From Spartobacteria bacterium UBA695 (GTDB lineage: Bacteria > Verrucomicrobiota > Verrucomicrobiia > Chthoniobacterales > Chthoniobacteraceae), in contig DBMP01000001.1 in the NCBI GenBank assembly GCA_002298145.1, positions 62,001 through 126,000 on the forward strand: a DNA stretch of 64,000 nt, in the 5' to 3' direction. Numbering within the stretch: position 1 is the first letter of the stretch; every line of letters begins with the position of its first letter. The notes below the pieces were generated by a model. The model did no database searches and was not told the origin of the DNA. It worked only from the letters and a program-made list of their open reading frames with translations. This document shows, one piece after another, positions 1-7,793 of this stretch. Both the position numbers and the translations under genes were made by a program.

Positions 1-780
1 GGCGCGCACTTCGCCGGAGACGGCCAGGCGCGGAGCCAGCTCGCGCAGAAGATCGAACTCCAGGCGCACGAGCTCTGCCGCGACGGGGGCGCGCCCGTCG
101 GCTTTGATAGTATTGGTGGTGTGGGTGCGGTAGCGCAGCAGCGGCTCGGGCAGCACGCCGAAGGCCCCCTCCAGCACAGCCAAGGAGGCGAAGAAGTAGT
201 CGTGCGCGTAGCGGTAGGCGCGGAAGGGATGCGCCCGGGCGTAGTCGGCGCGGATGACGTAGTTGCTGGTGGTCTTGGTGAAGTTCGATTCGCCGAGCCA
301 CTCCGCGACATCGCGCGAGGGGTCGGCCCAGATGCGCTGCATCCGGCGCACTTTGGCGTGATCGGCCGGGAGGGGCTCGCCGTCGGTGCCGATGAGGCGA
401 TAGGCGGTGCAGACCACGGCTTTCTCCGGATGGCTCCCGAGCCAGGTGACGCAGCGCTCAAGGCGCTCCGGTTCGTAGAGGTCATCCGAATTGAGGATGG
501 CGATGAAATCCGCTCCGCAGGCTCCGGCGATGGCGCGGTTGAGAGCGACGTGGGCTCCGGCGTTGGGCTGCTCGATGAGGCTCAGCTTTACCCCGGGGTG
601 CGCGGCGGCAAAAGCCCGGATGATCTCCGGGGAGCCGTCGCGCGAGCCGTCGTCCACCACGACGATTTCGCGGGCGGGGAGGCTCTGGGCGGCCACGGAC
701 TCTAGCGCGGCGCCAATGTACGCGGCATGGTTGTAGGACGGGATGACGACGGTTACGGAGGGCACGCTGAGATGATCCAT
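1..780 (-). CDS. Glycosyltransferase family 2, 3' end outside the window
   Basis: The reverse strand reads openly from an ATG at 780 to the window edge (260 codons, C-terminus missing). The N-terminus is a GT-A nucleotide-sugar fold: VTVVIPSYNHAAYI at about residues 8-21, then EIVVVDDGSRDGSPE at about 45, and an ILNSDD motif at about 95 that fits the metal-binding DxD-like site. This is typical of GT2 enzymes that transfer sugars to surface glycans, acting in the cytoplasm or at the membrane. Acceptor and sugar cannot be told from sequence. It is divergent from the thioesterase at 845, with about 64 bp between the starts. The family call is firm, the role is not. Confidence 0.88.
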   Translation of the reverse strand, partial: MDHLSVPSVTVVIPSYNHAAYIGAALESVAAQSLPAREIVVVDDGSRDGSPEIIRAFAAAHPGVKLSLIEQPNAGAHVALNRAIAGACGADFIAILNSDDLYEPERLERCVTWLGSHPEKAVVCTAYRLIGTDGEPLPADHAKVRRMQRIWADPSRDVAEWLGESNFTKTTSNYVIRADYARAHPFRAYRYAHDYFFASLAVLEGAFGVLPEPLLRYRTHTTNTIKADGRAPVAAELVRLEFDLLRELAPRLAVSGEVRA

Positions 781-844
781 TCGGGGGTTGGCTAGGGAGC
801 GTTTTAGAGCTTTTCTCCGAGTTCGGAAACCCTAAACTTCACCC

Positions 845-1267
845 ATGCTACCCGAAACGCCGACCATTGAGACGCAGGTACAGGTAATGTTTTTCGACAC
901 GGATTGCGCGGGCGTGGTCCACAATATCGCTTATTTGCGTTTTATCGAGACCGCCCGCACGGAGCTGGGCGAGCAGCTGGGCCTGGGCCTGGCGGACATG
1001 TCGCGCACGCAGCTTTTCCCAGTGGTGGTTCGCATCGAGATCAACTACAAGCGCCCGGCGGTGCTGGGCGACCGCCTCGTGGTGGAGGGCCGCCTGGAGA
1101 CCGTGGAGCGCAGCCGCTTCTGGTGCGCCTTCCGGGTCGTCCGCCCCTCGGACGGGGCGCTCATCGTGGAATCCCGGCAGATGCTCGCGCTGGTGCAGAT
1201 GCCCCAAGGGAAGCCGCAGCGGGTTCCGGCGCATTGGATGGAGTGTTTCGCGCATTTAAGGAGCTAA
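845..1267 (+). CDS. ybgC: YbgC-type acyl-CoA thioesterase (hotdog fold)
   Basis: This 140-residue protein has the size and motifs of the 4-hydroxybenzoyl-CoA thioesterase/YbgC family. The catalytic-loop signature FFDTDCAGVVHNIAYLRFIE lies at about residues 16-35 and contains the conserved Asp that activates water to hydrolyse the acyl-CoA thioester. The rest fits a single hotdog domain with no signal peptide, so it should be cytosolic. YbgC proteins often sit with tol-pal genes; here the downstream neighbour is instead a membrane glycosyltransferase 4 bp away, suggesting co-transcription. The natural substrate is unknown; short or medium acyl-CoA would be usual for the family. Confidence 0.85.
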   Translation: MLPETPTIETQVQVMFFDTDCAGVVHNIAYLRFIETARTELGEQLGLGLADMSRTQLFPVVVRIEINYKRPAVLGDRLVVEGRLETVERSRFWCAFRVVRPSDGALIVESRQMLALVQMPQGKPQRVPAHWMECFAHLRS

Positions 1268-1271
1268 CGCC

Positions 1272-2891
1272 ATGGCCACCAACACCTGGCCGCTGGAGAC
1301 GCAGATGCTGCCGCCGCTCGTGCTGCGGCCGCCGCATGGCCCGCGTCTGGTGCGGCTCCTGGTGATGGCGCTGGCGGTGCTGTTTTACCTCCCGCCCGCG
1401 GGCTGGAGCCTGATTACCAATGGCCCCGAGGGGGAGCTGGCCGGGGAGGCGCTGGCGCTCTACCCCCACGGCGGCTGGGTGCCGACGGGCGAGGTGGCTC
1501 TCCTGCACGGGCCCCTGGCGCTCTGGCTGACCCGCAGTTCGCTGAGCTTTTTCGGAGAGAGCGAATTCTCGGCACGGCTTCCCTCGGCATTGGCTGTAGT
1601 GGCGCTGATCTGGCTGACTCTGCGGATGGCGGAGCGCGCCGGGACGCTCTGGCGGGGCTGCGTGGCGGCGCTGCTGCTGTTGTGTTCGCCGGGGCTGCTG
1701 AGCGTGGGGCGCCTTCTGACGCCGATCCCGATTGCCGCGGCGCTCGTGGCCCTGACGATGGCCTGCCTGCAACGGGGCGTGCAGGACCGCCCGCACCGCC
1801 GCCGCTGGCTGGGGTGCGCCTGGGCGGCCTGGGGCTGCGCGACGCTGGCCGGGGGCTGGCGCGTGGGGCTGATCCCGCCCGGGGCGGTGATGGTGCTGGC
1901 GCTCTTTTATCCCGAGGCGCGGCTGCGGTTCGCGGGGCTTTTTTCGTGGGTGGGCGGGGCGGTCTTCGGGCTGACGGCCGGGCTGATGATCGCCTCGGGG
2001 TTCGCGCCCTGGAGCGAAAACGCGGTGCCGAATGTAACGACGCCCTGGCCCCGGCTCCTCTGGACGCAGGCGCTTTTGCTTTTCCCCTGGTCGCTAATGC
2101 TGCTACCCGCCTTTGGGGGGCTGGCGCTGCGGCTCTGGCACCTGCGCCGCCCGGCCTGGGATGAGGCGTTTCCGCTGGCCTGGCTGGCGGCCTCGGCAGC
2201 GGTGACGGCCACGGTGCCCTCGACCTTCTACGCGCTTCTGTGCTGGACCCCCTTCGCGCTCTGGGCGGCGGCTCCGCTCAATACGCTGCGTCGCAAGCCG
2301 TTCCTCTCCGGCTGCCTGACGGTGGCGATCGCGGCATGCGCGGGGCTCTACCTCACGCAGCATTTGCGCACGATCCTGCCGGTGGTCTTCCCGACCAAGG
2401 CGGAGACGCTCGCGGCCATTCCTCCCTTTCTCTGGTTCGCGGTGACGCCCTTGGCCTCGCTGGGGCTGCTCGCCTTCGCGCTGCTGGCGGCGGCGGCGTT
2501 CCTGGCCGAGTATATGCAGAACCGGCGCTTCGCGCTGCTGGCCCTTTTCGGGGCGATGATCCCGGCGGGGTTCGCCATGGCGGATATCGGCGCGAAGTTC
2601 GCCCCGTATTTTTCCGACGCGCAGCTCACCGGCTGCGTCGAGAGCGCCGGGCCGCAGCCGCTCTACTTGGACGCGAGCCGCTACCAGGCCAGCAGCCTGC
2701 TCTTTTACCTCAGCGACGACGCACGCCGCCGCCTTCAGCCCGTGCCCCCGGACCTCGCGGCCCAATGGAAGGCCCCGGCGCTGCTCATCGCGCCACGCGG
2801 ACGCCTCAGTTATTGGAAAGCGACGCTGCCGGTGAAGATTAGCCCCGGGTGCGATCCGGGCGAACACCTGCCACTGGTGCCGGAGCTTTAG
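1272..2891 (+). CDS. GT-C (GT39/ArnT-like) membrane glycosyltransferase
   Basis: A 539-residue polytopic protein with about a dozen hydrophobic segments beginning near residue 28. The first extracytoplasmic loop carries an acidic motif (NGPEGELAGEAL, about residues 48-60) where PMT/ArnT enzymes have their catalytic acidic residues. Such enzymes use polyprenyl-phosphate sugars to glycosylate proteins or lipids on the periplasmic face. A C-terminal non-membrane part (about 450-539) probably lies in the periplasm. The gene starts 4 bp after the thioesterase stop. Acceptor and sugar cannot be predicted, and subfamily assignment is only approximate. Confidence 0.75.
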   Translation: MATNTWPLETQMLPPLVLRPPHGPRLVRLLVMALAVLFYLPPAGWSLITNGPEGELAGEALALYPHGGWVPTGEVALLHGPLALWLTRSSLSFFGESEFSARLPSALAVVALIWLTLRMAERAGTLWRGCVAALLLLCSPGLLSVGRLLTPIPIAAALVALTMACLQRGVQDRPHRRRWLGCAWAAWGCATLAGGWRVGLIPPGAVMVLALFYPEARLRFAGLFSWVGGAVFGLTAGLMIASGFAPWSENAVPNVTTPWPRLLWTQALLLFPWSLMLLPAFGGLALRLWHLRRPAWDEAFPLAWLAASAAVTATVPSTFYALLCWTPFALWAAAPLNTLRRKPFLSGCLTVAIAACAGLYLTQHLRTILPVVFPTKAETLAAIPPFLWFAVTPLASLGLLAFALLAAAAFLAEYMQNRRFALLALFGAMIPAGFAMADIGAKFAPYFSDAQLTGCVESAGPQPLYLDASRYQASSLLFYLSDDARRRLQPVPPDLAAQWKAPALLIAPRGRLSYWKATLPVKISPGCDPGEHLPLVPEL

Positions 2892-2895
2892 GGCA

Positions 2896-3080
2896 AAAAG
2901 CGGCGACGAAAATAGCCGCAAAAAAGCGCGAGAGGCGCAAAAACAGAGCGTTACGATCCCAAAATGTCTGCGTGGAAGCTCGCCCTATGGGTGAATCTGA
3001 AACACGCTAAAAACTCAGCGCATCTCTTTAATTTTGCGCTTTTTGCGCCTCTTTGCGGCAATCCTATTCGCGGTTTTAGG
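2896..3080. repeat. Imperfect inverted GCGCAAA-rich repeat between convergent genes
   Basis: The spacer between two convergent genes holds two arms rich in GCGCAAA and GCCGCAAA units, about 2923-2945 and 3031-3062, in opposite orientation and alignable with small gaps. The middle (about 2945-3030) is not repetitive. A much cleaner relative of the same unit lies at 53558-53623. It could act as a folded transcript end for both genes, but there is no classic U-tract. Confidence 0.6.
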
Positions 3081-4811
3081 CTAACCGTTCTCCCGCTCGC
3101 TCATGGCGACCTGGGCGCGGAGCACGTCGTGGAGCGTGACGATGCCGAGCACCTTCGCGCCCGGCCCGTCGGTATCGGTGAGGACCAGGAAGCCGACGGG
3201 GGATTCGATAAAGCGGTTCTGCACTTCCTGGATGATGTCGCCAGGGCGGCAGGTAACGGCGGGAAGCCACTTCGGAGGCCGGTGGGCGGCGAGGGCAGCT
3301 TCGAGTTCCACCCGGGAGGCGAGGCCCGCGAGGGTCCCCTGCTCCACAACCGGAAAATAGCGGTAGGGATGCTCGCGGAGCACCCGGCCGAGCGCGGCCT
3401 CGGAGGCGTCGGCAATGACGACGGGCTGGAACTGGGCGATGGCCGAGATGGCCAGGCGCTGCCAGCTTTGCAAGTCGCGCGGCGGGATGAGGCGCTCCAG
3501 GTGGTGGCCGTCCTGGAGCAGCACGCCTTCGTAGAAGTTGACCCGGTTGATCGAGCGCGCAATCACCTGGCTGACCAACCCCGCCAGCATCAACCCCGGC
3601 ACGAGGGCGAACTGGTGGGTCATTTCGAAGATGATCAGGATGGCCGTCACGGGCGTCTGCATCACCGCGCCCAAGCAGGCGCTCATGCCGCCCACGGCCA
3701 GAACGACGGTGTCGGCGGGGCTCAAGGCCAGGAAATGGGAGCAGACCCCGGCGAGGCACGTCCCGCACATCGCGCCAAAAAAGAGATTGGGGGCAAAGAT
3801 CCCGCCTGCGCCGCCAAAGCCGTAGGAGCAGACGGAGGCGGCCAGTTTCCCGAGCAGCAGCACGCCCGCGAGCTTCCAGCCCATGCCGTGCGCCAGCGCG
3901 TCATTGAGGTCGCTATAGCCCAGCGAAAAGACCCCGAGCCGCCCCGTCGCTGCAAAAACGCCGACGCCAATGGCCCACGTAATAAGGCCCCCTCCAAGCG
4001 GCAGCAGAGCCCGAGGAATGCCATGGCCGAGGCTCAGGGTGTTGACACGGGCCCTCAAGCCCAAGGAAAAGCGCTGGAAATAGACGCCCACGAGCGCCGC
4101 CAGCCCGGCGGCTAAGGGCATCAGCAGGTAGGCGCGCCAGGTCGGCTCCCGAATGACCGCCAGCTCAAAGGCCGGTTGCGCCCCGATGATCGCGTGGACC
4201 ACGAAGGCCCCGATCACCGCCGCCAGAAGCACGCCGCCGATGAAGCGGCTGTTCAAATCGCCAATAATCTCCTCCAGCACGAACGCCACCGCAGCGAGCG
4301 GGGCATTAAAAGCTGCCGCTAGGCCCGCCGCCGATCCTGCCGCATTGGCCGCCCGGTGGTGGGGCTTGGAAATGCCCAGGAAGCCCGCGACCGTCGAGGC
4401 AAGGCTGCTGCCGATCTGCACTGAGGGGCCTTCATTGCCGAGGCTCTGGCCGCCGCCAATCCCGATGACCCCCGCGGCAAACTTGAAAAATGCCACCCGC
4501 CGGGGCGCGTAGCCAAATTCCTTCCAGAACGCCAGCTTGGACTGCGGGATGCCGCTGCCGCCCGCCTCCGGGCAGAGACTGACAAGCCACCCCGCCAGGA
4601 GCGAGGTGCCGACGCTTACCGCCAGGGTGATCAGGGCAAAACGCCCCATCCCCCCCGCCGAGGGGACGCGATAAAACCAATAGTAGACCCATTCTATGGA
4701 AAGCTGAAACCCGACCGCAGCCAGGCTCCCCACTAGCCCATAAAGGCAGATGGGGAGGATCGGACGCGCACGCGCCCCGATTTTGCACAACGATTGAGCC
4801 AGCGAGTACAT
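3081..4811 (-). CDS. CLC-family chloride/proton transporter with CBS domains
   Basis: A 576-residue CLC protein. The selectivity motifs are present in order: GSGIPQ near residue 76, GNEGPSVQIG near 120 (with the gating glutamate), FVLEEI near 180 (internal proton glutamate, as in antiporters) and GGIFAP near 350. A C-terminal cytosolic region (about 440-576) fits a CBS pair, which usually binds nucleotides and modulates gating. The two glutamates favour a Cl-/H+ exchanger rather than a channel. I chose the ATG at 4811 because the longer reading adds 26 residues with no membrane character and runs into the divergent kinase. The upstream GGTGGGG may serve as a weak ribosome binding site. Confidence 0.9.
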   Translation of the reverse strand: MYSLAQSLCKIGARARPILPICLYGLVGSLAAVGFQLSIEWVYYWFYRVPSAGGMGRFALITLAVSVGTSLLAGWLVSLCPEAGGSGIPQSKLAFWKEFGYAPRRVAFFKFAAGVIGIGGGQSLGNEGPSVQIGSSLASTVAGFLGISKPHHRAANAAGSAAGLAAAFNAPLAAVAFVLEEIIGDLNSRFIGGVLLAAVIGAFVVHAIIGAQPAFELAVIREPTWRAYLLMPLAAGLAALVGVYFQRFSLGLRARVNTLSLGHGIPRALLPLGGGLITWAIGVGVFAATGRLGVFSLGYSDLNDALAHGMGWKLAGVLLLGKLAASVCSYGFGGAGGIFAPNLFFGAMCGTCLAGVCSHFLALSPADTVVLAVGGMSACLGAVMQTPVTAILIIFEMTHQFALVPGLMLAGLVSQVIARSINRVNFYEGVLLQDGHHLERLIPPRDLQSWQRLAISAIAQFQPVVIADASEAALGRVLREHPYRYFPVVEQGTLAGLASRVELEAALAAHRPPKWLPAVTCRPGDIIQEVQNRFIESPVGFLVLTDTDGPGAKVLGIVTLHDVLRAQVAMSERENG

Positions 4812-4927
4812 TACCCCACCGTAGAACCCACCAAACTCAACGTAAAGCCTTCCCCGATGCCCGGCCCCATGGCATCTTGAAATTTCCACGTTTTCAAACT
4901 AGCTTTCTCCGCCAGGGAGAACAGGAA

Positions 4928-7390
4928 ATGCCATTCGCCCAACCACTTGAACCAACTCCCCCCAGGCCCGGCGCTGCCCGCGAAGGCAATGCATGGGAGT
5001 CGCTGGCTCGCGTGGCAAGCCACGTCGGCCTCTTCGAATGGGATCTCCCCGGGAAGCGGGTGATCCTGGATTCCTCGCGCACCACCATCTTTGGCCTGGA
5101 GGCCGACACTCCCGAATATACTATCGCCGACTGGATCAGCCATATTGTCCCGGAAGACTGGGTTCGCCTCGAAGCCCTGTTCCAGGCCTGGATGGACTCC
5201 GAACGGAAAGAAGAGCAATGGGCCTACCGCTTTATCCAGCCCAATGGCGAGACCCGGTGGATCTGTGGGCGGGGGCTCCTTTTCCGGGACGCCGAGGGGA
5301 AGCCCTTGCGGGTCATCGGAACCCATCTGGATATCACCGAGCTCCGGCGCACCGAGCAGGATGTGGAGCGCCAGAGGGCCGATTTTGAGACCATCTTCAA
5401 CCTCCTCCCGGCCCAGATCTGGTACAAGGACACCCGCAACCGCATCGTCAAGGTCAACGACAAGGTCTGTAGCGACATCGGCATGCCAAGGGATGCCATC
5501 GAGGGCCATACCACCGAGGAAGTCTTCCCGAAGTTCGCGAAAGCCTATTTCAAGGACGATCTGGAAGTGATGACCTCGGGACGGCCCAAGCTGGGCATCG
5601 AAGAACAGATCAACACCGCGAGCGGCGAGATTTTGTGGATTCAGACCAACAAAGTCCCCGTCAACGACGCGGAAGGCAACGTGGTGGGCGTGCTCGCCAT
5701 CGTCAATGACTTGACCGAGCACAAGCATACTGAGGAATACCTGCGCCAGGAAGCCGAGCGCAGCAAGGTGCTCCTGGAGCTTTACGACAAGGCCAAGGGG
5801 CTGACGGAAAATGAGCTCTACGAATTCGCCCTCGACCGCGCCGTGGAGCTAACGGGCAGCGAAATCGGGTTTCTCCACATCGTATCGGACGACCAAAAGA
5901 CGATCGAACTCAAAACCTGGAACCAAGCGGCGCTGAAAACTTGCGCTGTAGTTTCCGACAGCCACTATTCCATCAACAAAGCGGGCAACTGGGCGGACTG
6001 TGTGCGCACGCAAAAACCGGTGGTTTACAACGACTACCCGCGTTCGCCCCACCAGAAGGGCATCCCGTCCGGCCACGCGCCCATTCACCGCTTCATGAGC
6101 GTGCCGGTCATTGATCACAACAAGGTCAGGCTCATTTTTGGCGTCGGCAACAAGGACGCCAAATACGACGACAAGGATATCATCCACATGCAGCTCGTGG
6201 CCAACGAACTGCTAAAGATCACCCAAAAACGCCGCGCCGACGAAGCGCTCAAGCTGGCCAAGGAGGCGGCGGAGGCGGCCAACAGCGCCAAGGATCAATT
6301 CCTCGCCGTGCTCAGCCACGAACTGCGCACGCCGCTCACGCCGGTCCTGGCCTCCGTCTCGGCCTTGCAGGCGCAGGAGGGCCTCTCGGAAGACCTACGA
6401 GACGACATGGACCTCATCCGGCGCAACGTGGAGATGGAGTCCAAGCTCATTGACGACTTACTGGATGTTACCAAGATCAGCCGTGGAAAAATCGAACTTC
6501 ACCTGGAGGTCTTGGATATTTGCACGCTGGTGCGCACCGCGCTGGAAATCTGCCAAAAGGAAATCGAGGCCAAACACCTGGAGATTGTCACCAGCTTCCG
6601 GGCGAAATTACATCACGTGCAGGCCGACCCGACGCGGCTGCGCCAGGTGTTCTGGAACCTGATCAAGAACGCCGTCGAGTTCACGCCGGAGGGGGGCCAG
6701 ATCACCCTGGATATGAGCAACGAAGGCGACCGGCTGCGCATCCGGATTACCGATACCGGCGTGGGAATCCGCCCGGAGCTGCTGCCGAAAATTTTCAACG
6801 CGTTCGAGCGGGGCGACCAGACCAAGACCCGGCGCTTTGGCGGCCTCGGCCTGGGGCTGAACATCGTCAAGACCGTCGTGGAGCTGCATCACGGCACAGT
6901 CACGGCCTTCAGCGCGGGCACGGGCTCGGGAGCGACCTTCATCGTCGATCTCCCCGCCATCGCCCCGCCGCAGGAGCCGCTCGCAACCGCTGCCCTGGCC
7001 GCGCCACACGAGCGCCCCCGCAAGATCCTTCTCGTCGACGATCACCCCGACACGCTCTCGACCCTCGCCAAGCTGCTGCGCCGCTGGGGCTACGCCGTGG
7101 TAACGGCGGACTGCGTCCACGGCGCGCTGGAGACGGCCTCCCGCGAGCCCTTCGACGTGCTGATCAGCGACCTCGGGCTGACCGACGGCAGCGGGCTCGA
7201 AATCATGCGCGGCCTACGCCACAGCGATCACATCCGAGGCATCGCCTACAGCGGCTACGGCACCGAGGAGGATATCCGCAAAAGCCGCGAGGCGGGGTTT
7301 GAGGATCACCTCGTTAAGCCGGTGAGCTTCGAGGCGCTGCGCGCAGCCGTGCAACGGATCACCTCGGCCGCGTCAACGTCCCGGCGCTGA
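4928..7390 (+). CDS. Hybrid sensor histidine kinase (PAS-PAS-GAF-HisKA-HATPase-REC)
   Basis: A soluble 820-residue hybrid kinase. Two PAS/PAC modules (about 25-140 and 150-265) are followed by a GAF-like domain (about 285-435), a HisKA segment with LSHELRTPL (His about 464), a HATPase domain with NLIKNAVEFT and a DTGVGI box, and a C-terminal receiver starting KILLVDDHPDT with a phospho-acceptor Asp in LISDLGL and a conserved Lys-Pro. With no membrane segment it should sense a cytosolic ligand, redox state or partner. ATG 4928 is preferred over the in-frame ATG at 4877 because GGGAG and AGGAA lie just upstream. No cognate output gene is adjacent. Its 3' end overlaps the convergent small gene by 18 bp. 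Confidence 0.9.
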   Translation: MPFAQPLEPTPPRPGAAREGNAWESLARVASHVGLFEWDLPGKRVILDSSRTTIFGLEADTPEYTIADWISHIVPEDWVRLEALFQAWMDSERKEEQWAYRFIQPNGETRWICGRGLLFRDAEGKPLRVIGTHLDITELRRTEQDVERQRADFETIFNLLPAQIWYKDTRNRIVKVNDKVCSDIGMPRDAIEGHTTEEVFPKFAKAYFKDDLEVMTSGRPKLGIEEQINTASGEILWIQTNKVPVNDAEGNVVGVLAIVNDLTEHKHTEEYLRQEAERSKVLLELYDKAKGLTENELYEFALDRAVELTGSEIGFLHIVSDDQKTIELKTWNQAALKTCAVVSDSHYSINKAGNWADCVRTQKPVVYNDYPRSPHQKGIPSGHAPIHRFMSVPVIDHNKVRLIFGVGNKDAKYDDKDIIHMQLVANELLKITQKRRADEALKLAKEAAEAANSAKDQFLAVLSHELRTPLTPVLASVSALQAQEGLSEDLRDDMDLIRRNVEMESKLIDDLLDVTKISRGKIELHLEVLDICTLVRTALEICQKEIEAKHLEIVTSFRAKLHHVQADPTRLRQVFWNLIKNAVEFTPEGGQITLDMSNEGDRLRIRITDTGVGIRPELLPKIFNAFERGDQTKTRRFGGLGLGLNIVKTVVELHHGTVTAFSAGTGSGATFIVDLPAIAPPQEPLATAALAAPHERPRKILLVDDHPDTLSTLAKLLRRWGYAVVTADCVHGALETASREPFDVLISDLGLTDGSGLEIMRGLRHSDHIRGIAYSGYGTEEDIRKSREAGFEDHLVKPVSFEALRAAVQRITSAASTSRR

Positions 7391-7789
7391 GAAACCGCAG
7401 GCCCCGAGCGGCTCGCGATGGACGCTCACGAGGATCTTCGCGTCCGGCGGCAGCTCGCCCATCTTCACGGCGAAACGCGAACGGCCCGGAGTGCCCTGGC
7501 GTGTGGCCGGGATGGTCTTCGGGAAGAAGTCCGTAGCAACGGCGTGGATCACCTTTCCATTTCGCGTCGCGGTAATGTCCAAGTGGGTATTGGCCGCGCT
7601 GACCTCGCCCGGGCCGAAGCCTTTTTTAACGGTGCCGGAAATGTGCGTGTAGCCGTCCTCGACGCCAGCGTGGGTCTGGTAAACGACGACGCCGTTGCGC
7701 GATTCGTTTTGAACCGGGATCACTTTTTCATTCGGGCAGCTATGGTGCCCCGTGAGCATGGAAACAAAGCAGATGGTTTCTTTGAACAT
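7373..7789 (-). CDS. Small beta-rich protein at the end of the metal efflux operon, unknown function
   Basis: A 138-residue protein whose ATG lies 4 bp after the stop of the RND pump gene, so it is very probably co-transcribed with the efflux genes. The N-terminus has Cys and His (TICF, TGHHSC), but no clear signal peptide or membrane span. From about residue 45 alternating hydrophobic strands (THISGTV, THLDITATRNGKVIHAV, ILVSVHR) suggest a beta-sandwich. I do not recognise the family. A metal-binding accessory role is only suggested by position. The gene overlaps the convergent kinase by 18 bp. An internal ATG at residue 11 is an alternative start. Confidence 0.65.
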   Translation of the reverse strand: MFKETICFVSMLTGHHSCPNEKVIPVQNESRNGVVVYQTHAGVEDGYTHISGTVKKGFGPGEVSAANTHLDITATRNGKVIHAVATDFFPKTIPATRQGTPGRSRFAVKMGELPPDAKILVSVHREPLGACGFSAPGR

Positions 7790-7793
7790 ACGT

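Noticed and set aside
2964..4115. Plus-strand open frame of about 383 codons
   Set aside because: It is antisense to the CLC transporter and starts inside the repeat-rich spacer.
7373..7789. Idea that the small gene after czcA is a shadow of the kinase 3' end
   Set aside because: Overlap is only 18 bp, and the frame is a continuous 138 codons starting 4 bp after czcA, with sensible strand-like composition.
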